This document shows, one piece after another, positions 59,225 to 64,000 of a stretch of 64,000 nt of DNA. Made by a program: the position numbers and the translations under genes. A model generated the notes under the pieces. That model saw only the letters and a program-made list of their open reading frames with translations. It ran no database searches and was not told the DNA's origin. This DNA is from UMGS1889 sp964540575 (GTDB lineage Bacteria; Bacillota; Clostridia; Oscillospirales; Ruminococcaceae). Each line of letters opens with the position of its first letter. Positions within the stretch are counted from its first letter, which is position 1. The stretch lies in contig CAZINI010000002.1 of NCBI GenBank assembly GCA_964540575.1, positions 75,765-139,764 of the forward strand, written 5' to 3'.

Positions 59225-62164
59225 ATGAGTAAAATATATTCACTTGGCATCGATGTTGGCTCTACGACCGTAAAAACCGTTATCTCCGATGAAAACGGGG
59301 AGATAATCTATTCCAAATATCAGCGGCATTTCTCAAAGGTAAAGGAAACCGCAGAGGAGCAGGTAAGGACTATCGCCGAAGAATATCCCGATGCGGTATT
59401 CAAGACGGCAGTCACAGGCTCTGCGGGACTGGGACTTGCAAATGCGGGCGGACTGCCCTTTGTTCAGGAGGTTTATGCGGCGTTCGTTGCTATAAACAAA
59501 TGCTATCCCGACGCTGATGCGGCTATTGAGCTGGGCGGCGAGGACGCTAAGATAATTTTCATCACAGGCGGCGTGGAGCAGCGAATGAACGGTACCTGTG
59601 CAGGCGGCACGGGTGCATTCGTAGACCAGATGGCGACACTTCTGGGCATTACCGCCGATGATATGGACGAGCTTTCCCTTAAATCGGAAAAGCTTTATCC
59701 CATTGCTTCCAGATGCGGCGTTTTCGCTAAATCGGACATTCAGCCGCTGCTTAATCAGGGTGCAAGGCGTGAGGATATTGCCGCTTCCGTCTTTCAGGCG
59801 GTGGTAGACCAGACCGTTTCGGGACTTGCTCAGGGACGTACCATTGAGGGAAAGGTGCTTTTTCTCGGAGGTCCTCTGTCATTTTTAAAGGGACTGAGAA
59901 AGGCATTCAAGGAAACCTTGAAGCTTGATGACGAGCATGCTATATTCCCCGAAAATGCCCCCTGCTTTATGGCTTACGGCTCCGCACTTCATGCTATGGA
60001 AAACGGGGACAGGACATATTCCGCCGACGAGATAGCAAATCTCATCAAAAATGCGGTAATGAGCGATTCCACCGTAACAGGCAGACGGCTCTTTGAAAGC
60101 CGTGAGGAATACGAAGCATTCGTTGAACGCCACAAGAAATGCGACCTTGCTTATGAGAGCATCGAAACCTATTCGGGAGATGCATATCTCGGCGTTGACG
60201 CAGGCTCGACAACCACAAAAATGGTGCTTATAACCCCCGACGGAAAGCTGCTGTTCAAGCACTATGTTTCCAACAAGGGACAGCCCCTTGACGTGGTAAC
60301 AAAGCAGCTTCGCAGGATTTACGAGCTTATAGGCGACAGGGTGAATATCGTTGCGGGAGCGGTCACGGGCTACGGCGAGGAGCTTATCAAGGCGGCTGCG
60401 GGCGTTGACTACGGCGTTGTGGAAACTGTTGCTCATTATCGGGCGGCGTCCTTTTTCCGGCCCGATGTTGACTTTATCATCGACATTGGCGGTCAGGACA
60501 TTAAGTGCTTTAAGATAAAAAATCACGCTATCGACAGCATTATGCTCAACGAAGCGTGTTCCTCGGGCTGCGGCTCGTTTATACAGACATTTGCTCTTGC
60601 TATGGGATATGACATTGCGGAGTTTTCGCAGCTGGGACTGTTTGCGGAAAAGCCCGTCGACCTTGGCTCACGCTGTACGGTGTTTATGAATTCCAGCGTT
60701 AAGCAGGCACAGAAGGACGGTGCTTCCGTTGAGGATATTTCGGCGGGACTGTCCTCGTCCATTATCAAAAATGCTGTTTACAAGGTCATCAGAGCAAATT
60801 CCGCAGATGAGCTGGGCGAAAATGTGGTCGTTCAGGGCGGTACGTTCCTGAACGATGCTGTGCTTCGTTCCTTTGAGCTGGAAATGGGCAGGAATGTTGT
60901 CCGTCCCGCAATTGCAGGGCTGATGGGTGCATTCGGTGCGGCTTTGTACGCAAAGGAAAAGGCAGAGCAGGAGAAGCGGACAAGCTCGGGGCTTATCTCC
61001 CAAAAGGAGCTTGAAACCTTCGCATACACCACACGTCAGGCAAACTGCAAGGGCTGTACCGCACATTGCAGCCTGACTATACTCAGCTTTTCGGACGGAC
61101 ACAAGTTCATCAGCGGCAACCGCTGCGAAAAGGGAGCGGGTCTGGCGGCTAAGAATAATGTTCCGTCCCTGTATGAATATAAATATAACAGGCTGCTTTC
61201 CTGCGTTGACGAAAAGCCGTCCTCTGCAAAGGCTAAGGTGGGACTGCCTCTTTGTCTGGGATTTTACGAGCAGCTGCCTTTCTGGCACAGGCTGTTCACC
61301 GACTTGGGCTTTGAGGTGATAATTTCCGAGGAAAGCTCCCGAAAGACCTATTACAAGGGTCAGCACACCATTCCGTCGGATACGGTCTGCTATCCCGCAA
61401 AGCTTGCTCACGGACATATCGAGAGCCTGCTGGAACGTGGTGCGAATGTCATTTTCTATCCCTGCGAAAGCTATAATATAGATGAGGGCGGCAGCGATAA
61501 TCACTATAACTGTCCTGTTGTGGCGTACTATCCCGAGCTGTTGAAGGCGAATGTTGCGTCCCTTAATGATGAAAACTTCATCTGTCCCCATATTGACATA
61601 AATCTGAAAAAGCACGCTGTTTCCGTTATCGAAAATGCATTTGCAAAATATGGTTTATCGAAATCCGCAATTTCCGAAGCTTATGATAATGCATGGAATG
61701 CACTGAAAACCTATCAGAACGATGTTGAGAGCAAGGGCAAGGAAATAATCGACTATGCCCGCCTTAACAACATGCCTATTATCGTGCTTTCGGGACGTCC
61801 CTATCACATTGACCCCGAGATAAATCACGGTATCTGCAAGCTGATAACTTCACTGGGAATGGCGGTCATCACCGAGGACGCTGTGTTCAGAAACGTTCCC
61901 ACGCCGAAGCTTGATGTTCTCAATCAGTGGACATATCATGCAAGGCTTTACCGTGCGGCGGAATATGTGACCACTCAGGCGGATATGCAGCTGGTTCAGC
62001 TGGTGTCCTTCGGCTGCGGAATTGACGCTATCACCACCGACGAGGTAAGGCATATACTGGAAAGCAAGGGCAAGCTTTACACTCAGCTGAAAATTGACGA
62101 GATAAACAATCTGGGTGCGGCAAAAATACGTCTGAGAAGCCTTGTGGCGGCTATGGGACGATAA
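59225..62164 (+). CDS. 2-hydroxyacyl-CoA dehydratase activase-like protein with two ASKHA domains and DUF2229
   Basis: This 979-aa protein has two BadF/HgdC-type ATPase domains: YSLGIDVGSTTVKTVIS at the start and YLGVDAGSTTTKMVLI near residue 320. Both carry a cysteine loop that can hold a shared [4Fe-4S] cluster: NGTCAGGTGAF and ACSSGCGSF. Residues about 600-950 are a DUF2229-type region with further cysteines (KGCTAHC, CYPAK, YPCESY). Known relatives inject an electron into a dehydratase or reductase at the cost of ATP. It starts with AAAGGA 9 nt upstream and is followed after 10 bp by the dehydratase-like gene. Confidence 0.88.
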   Translation: MSKIYSLGIDVGSTTVKTVISDENGEIIYSKYQRHFSKVKETAEEQVRTIAEEYPDAVFKTAVTGSAGLGLANAGGLPFVQEVYAAFVAINKCYPDADAAIELGGEDAKIIFITGGVEQRMNGTCAGGTGAFVDQMATLLGITADDMDELSLKSEKLYPIASRCGVFAKSDIQPLLNQGARREDIAASVFQAVVDQTVSGLAQGRTIEGKVLFLGGPLSFLKGLRKAFKETLKLDDEHAIFPENAPCFMAYGSALHAMENGDRTYSADEIANLIKNAVMSDSTVTGRRLFESREEYEAFVERHKKCDLAYESIETYSGDAYLGVDAGSTTTKMVLITPDGKLLFKHYVSNKGQPLDVVTKQLRRIYELIGDRVNIVAGAVTGYGEELIKAAAGVDYGVVETVAHYRAASFFRPDVDFIIDIGGQDIKCFKIKNHAIDSIMLNEACSSGCGSFIQTFALAMGYDIAEFSQLGLFAEKPVDLGSRCTVFMNSSVKQAQKDGASVEDISAGLSSSIIKNAVYKVIRANSADELGENVVVQGGTFLNDAVLRSFELEMGRNVVRPAIAGLMGAFGAALYAKEKAEQEKRTSSGLISQKELETFAYTTRQANCKGCTAHCSLTILSFSDGHKFISGNRCEKGAGLAAKNNVPSLYEYKYNRLLSCVDEKPSSAKAKVGLPLCLGFYEQLPFWHRLFTDLGFEVIISEESSRKTYYKGQHTIPSDTVCYPAKLAHGHIESLLERGANVIFYPCESYNIDEGGSDNHYNCPVVAYYPELLKANVASLNDENFICPHIDINLKKHAVSVIENAFAKYGLSKSAISEAYDNAWNALKTYQNDVESKGKEIIDYARLNNMPIIVLSGRPYHIDPEINHGICKLITSLGMAVITEDAVFRNVPTPKLDVLNQWTYHARLYRAAEYVTTQADMQLVQLVSFGCGIDAITTDEVRHILESKGKLYTQLKIDEINNLGAAKIRLRSLVAAMGR

Positions 62165-62174
62165 GGAGGTCAAA

Positions 62175-63392
62175 ATGTCTTACGCCGTTTTTACCCCCGA
62201 AATGAAGGATACCCACACTATACTTATTCCCGATATGCTGCCCGTGCATTTTCGGCTGATAGCGTCCATACTTGATCAGTACGGCTATAAGACCGAGCTG
62301 CTTCGGAATGACGGACGGAGCGTTGTGGACGAGGGACTAAAGCATGTCCACAACGACACCTGTTATCCCGCACTGCTTGTTATCGGACAGTTTATGGACG
62401 CACTGAAAAGCGGGAAATATGACCCGAACAAGGTCGCACTGCTTATTTCGCAGACGGGCGGCGGGTGCCGAGCTTCCAATTATATCCATCTGCTGAGAAA
62501 GGCTCTGGATAAGGAATATCCGCAGATACCCGTGCTTTCGCTGAATTTCAGCGGTCTGGAAAAGGGCAGCGGATTTCAGATAACGCCGCAGATGCTTTTC
62601 AAAATGCTGTTCGCCGTCCTTTACGGGGACATTCTCATGCTGACCTACAACGAGTCGAGGGCTTACGAGCTGAACAAGGGCGACTCGGAAAGAGTCCTTA
62701 ACAAGTGGCTGAAAATTATCACCGAACGCCTTGAAAAGGGCGGTTACACCAAAACGAAGCAGACCTATCGGGATATTTTGAACGATTTTGCCGCTGTTCC
62801 CCGTTCAAAGGAAAAGAAGCCGAGAGTGGGGATAGTGGGCGAGATATACGTCAAATATTCGCCGCTGGCAAACAATCGGCTGGAGGAATTTTTGCTGTCC
62901 GAGGGGTGCGAGCCTGTTGTGCCGTCCTTTTTGGATTTCTGCCTTTACTGTGCCGTGAATAATGTCAATGACGGGAAAATTTACGGGTTCAGGAACAAGA
63001 CCACATTCACCTTCGGCATCGGTTACAAGCTTATTTACGCAAAGCAGCGGGAGATGATAAAGGCGTATAAGGAGCAGGGCGAGTTCACTCCGCCTCATGA
63101 TTTTGAGGAGCTTCGGCATTATGCTGACAAATATTTCCATCAGGGCGTGAAAATGGGCGAGGGCTGGCTTATCCCCGCCGAGATGGCGGCTCTGGAGGAG
63201 GGCGGCGTTCGGAACATTATCTGCACTCAGCCGTTCGGCTGCCTGCCAAATCATATTGTGGCAAAGGGCGTTTCCCGTGTTATCAAGGAGGCGTATCCGC
63301 AGGCAAATATTGTGGCTGTTGACTATGACCCGGGTGCCACAAAGGTCAATCAGGAAAACAGGATAAAGCTTATGCTTGCCAATGCAAGGTGA
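62175..63392 (+). CDS. 2-hydroxyacyl-CoA dehydratase-family (HgdB-like) protein
   Basis: This 405-aa protein belongs to the HgdB/double-cubane-cluster family. Cysteine loops in HNDTCYPALLV, TGGGCRASNY, FCLYCAVNN and TQPFGCLPNH could ligate iron-sulfur clusters. It is the apparent partner of the activase encoded just upstream. The true substrate is unknown; related activase-linked proteins often lack known reactions. The ATG at 62175 has a perfect AAGGAGGT site 5 nt upstream; a longer frame from 62142 lies inside the activase gene. Confidence 0.87.
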   Translation: MSYAVFTPEMKDTHTILIPDMLPVHFRLIASILDQYGYKTELLRNDGRSVVDEGLKHVHNDTCYPALLVIGQFMDALKSGKYDPNKVALLISQTGGGCRASNYIHLLRKALDKEYPQIPVLSLNFSGLEKGSGFQITPQMLFKMLFAVLYGDILMLTYNESRAYELNKGDSERVLNKWLKIITERLEKGGYTKTKQTYRDILNDFAAVPRSKEKKPRVGIVGEIYVKYSPLANNRLEEFLLSEGCEPVVPSFLDFCLYCAVNNVNDGKIYGFRNKTTFTFGIGYKLIYAKQREMIKAYKEQGEFTPPHDFEELRHYADKYFHQGVKMGEGWLIPAEMAALEEGGVRNIICTQPFGCLPNHIVAKGVSRVIKEAYPQANIVAVDYDPGATKVNQENRIKLMLANAR

Positions 63393-63420
63393 ATTTTTTC
63401 TTCTGTTGAGGTGAATGGAT

Positions 63421-63852
63421 ATGTATTATTTATGCAGTGCGTGCAATTCCGAGGGTGTAGTTGAATATCTGTTTTTTGACCCCGATGCAAAGACTGTTTC
63501 GGCAATGGACTATAACTCTGCCGTTGAGTTAATATCACAGCACAAGGTCGAAAATGCCAAGCTGGAAAATGCGGTAATAAAGGCAGCCGACCGTGTGAAC
63601 AAGGTGAGATTGACCGCCGAAAACCGCAGTAAGAGCATGGCTTTCTATATCTATTCCGATGATGACGAGCTGCTTTATGCCGTTGACAATACGGGTGAGA
63701 TATTCATTATGTCTGTGAATGTAGCGGTGGAATTTTTCAAGGGAAAGACACTGCTGAATGCAACTCTTCACAAGGATAGTGTAGAGGTATGCGGTGCAAA
63801 AAGGTTCACCAATGCTCTTAACCGTGATTACAGGCATGCTGTTACAAAATAA
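63421..63852 (+). CDS. Small soluble protein, function unknown
   Basis: This 143-aa protein begins with a CxxC-type pair (CSACNSEG) and has no signal peptide or membrane helix. It is acidic in the middle (YSDDDELLYAVDN), and I recognise no family. GAGG lies 9 nt before the ATG at 63421; an ATG at 63415 is too close to the site. It follows the dehydratase-like gene by 28 bp and is probably the last gene of that operon, ahead of a terminator. Confidence 0.68.
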   Translation: MYYLCSACNSEGVVEYLFFDPDAKTVSAMDYNSAVELISQHKVENAKLENAVIKAADRVNKVRLTAENRSKSMAFYIYSDDDELLYAVDNTGEIFIMSVNVAVEFFKGKTLLNATLHKDSVEVCGAKRFTNALNRDYRHAVTK

Positions 63853-63858
63853 AAATGA

Positions 63859-63889
63859 CCTCTTCGTCAAAAATGGCGGAGAGGTTTTT
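63859..63889 (+). terminator. Terminator after the 143-aa gene
   Basis: CCTCTTCGTC (63859-63868) pairs with GGCGGAGAGG (63875-63884) with G-U pairs, followed by TTTTT. Confidence 0.78.
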
Positions 63890-63945
63890 GTGTGTTTAGG
63901 CGTGTTTTCTAGGGAACCGTTGATTTAATCGACATTTCTACTTTT

Positions 63946-64000
63946 ATACTAATCTTTAATCAACATATAGACTTATCTGACAATAATACGGCTGTCCATT
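63946..64000. mobile_element. Left end of a second MITE-like palindromic element (cut by window edge)
   Basis: The first 19 bases, ATACTAATCTTTAATCAAC, equal the left end at 43717. The next 30 bases match at most positions. The right arm lies outside the window. Confidence 0.7.

Noticed and set aside
60668..61615. A 315-codon minus-strand frame inside the activase gene
   Set aside because: It is a shadow of the strongly coding plus-strand frame and shows no family features.

Overview
The window looks like chromosome of a mid-GC, anaerobic gut or rumen Firmicute close to Ruminococcus (Oscillospiraceae). The signs are a cellobiose 2-epimerase very like the Ruminococcus albus enzyme, rubrerythrin, a Rex redox repressor, an oxygen-sensitive 2-hydroxyacyl-CoA-dehydratase-type activase pair, a RicT/DarA/HolB cluster, and many TTGACA-N17-TATAAT promoters with AGGAGG-like ribosome sites. 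I see no phage, integrase, CRISPR array or rRNA. The assignment rests on reading protein families by eye, not on a search.

Layout. 1-1214: 3' part of recQ. 1258-5705 (minus): aconitase, two small membrane proteins, NADP isocitrate dehydrogenase, rex; this is the oxidative half of a split TCA cycle that makes 2-oxoglutarate. 5706-8500: rlmA, maf and a small HTH regulator, with palindrome-rich intergenic DNA. 8503-16383 (minus): one long operon secA, DUF1015, cellobiose 2-epimerase, comFB-like, moxR, D,D-carboxypeptidase. 16578-19808 (plus): rubrerythrin, two tRNA-Ser genes, NUDIX, half-size EamA, an unknown protein, then a large three-way-junction RNA terminator. 20084-24464 (minus): malic enzyme, metY with a candidate operator, and a two-gene ABC system. 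24505-25392: a transglutaminase-like lipoprotein.

25340-41267 (minus) is the most interesting part: a 16-kb Ter-type stress system in three transcription units. Unit 1 is vWA (TerY), PP2C phosphatase and zinc-ribbon kinase. Unit 2 is a calcium P-type ATPase, three stand-alone TerD proteins and an AIM24-like protein. Unit 3 is a TerD fusion protein, a CitE-like aldolase, an ATP-grasp ligase, a four-domain phosphoribosyltransferase/TRSP/StiP/PELOTA protein, a small membrane protein and a HAD phosphatase. Promoters and a terminator visible in the sequence separate the units. By analogy with described Ter systems, unit 3 should make a nucleoside-like metabolite, unit 1 should signal by phosphorylation, and the TerD proteins should bind calcium. 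No TerC is present; the calcium ATPase occupies the ion-handling position.

41540-64000: a DUF815 ATPase, a small alarmone synthetase followed by a 160-bp palindromic mobile-type element (a second copy starts at the right edge), ychF, an AI-2E-family transporter, an intracellular GH13 enzyme fused to DUF1653, an ABC-FtsX exporter, an Orn/Lys/Arg-decarboxylase-family protein, darA-holB-ricT, small membrane proteins, a GNAT enzyme, two unknown proteins, aroK, and the activase/dehydratase pair. Degenerate 7-bp tandem repeats recur in several intergenic gaps.
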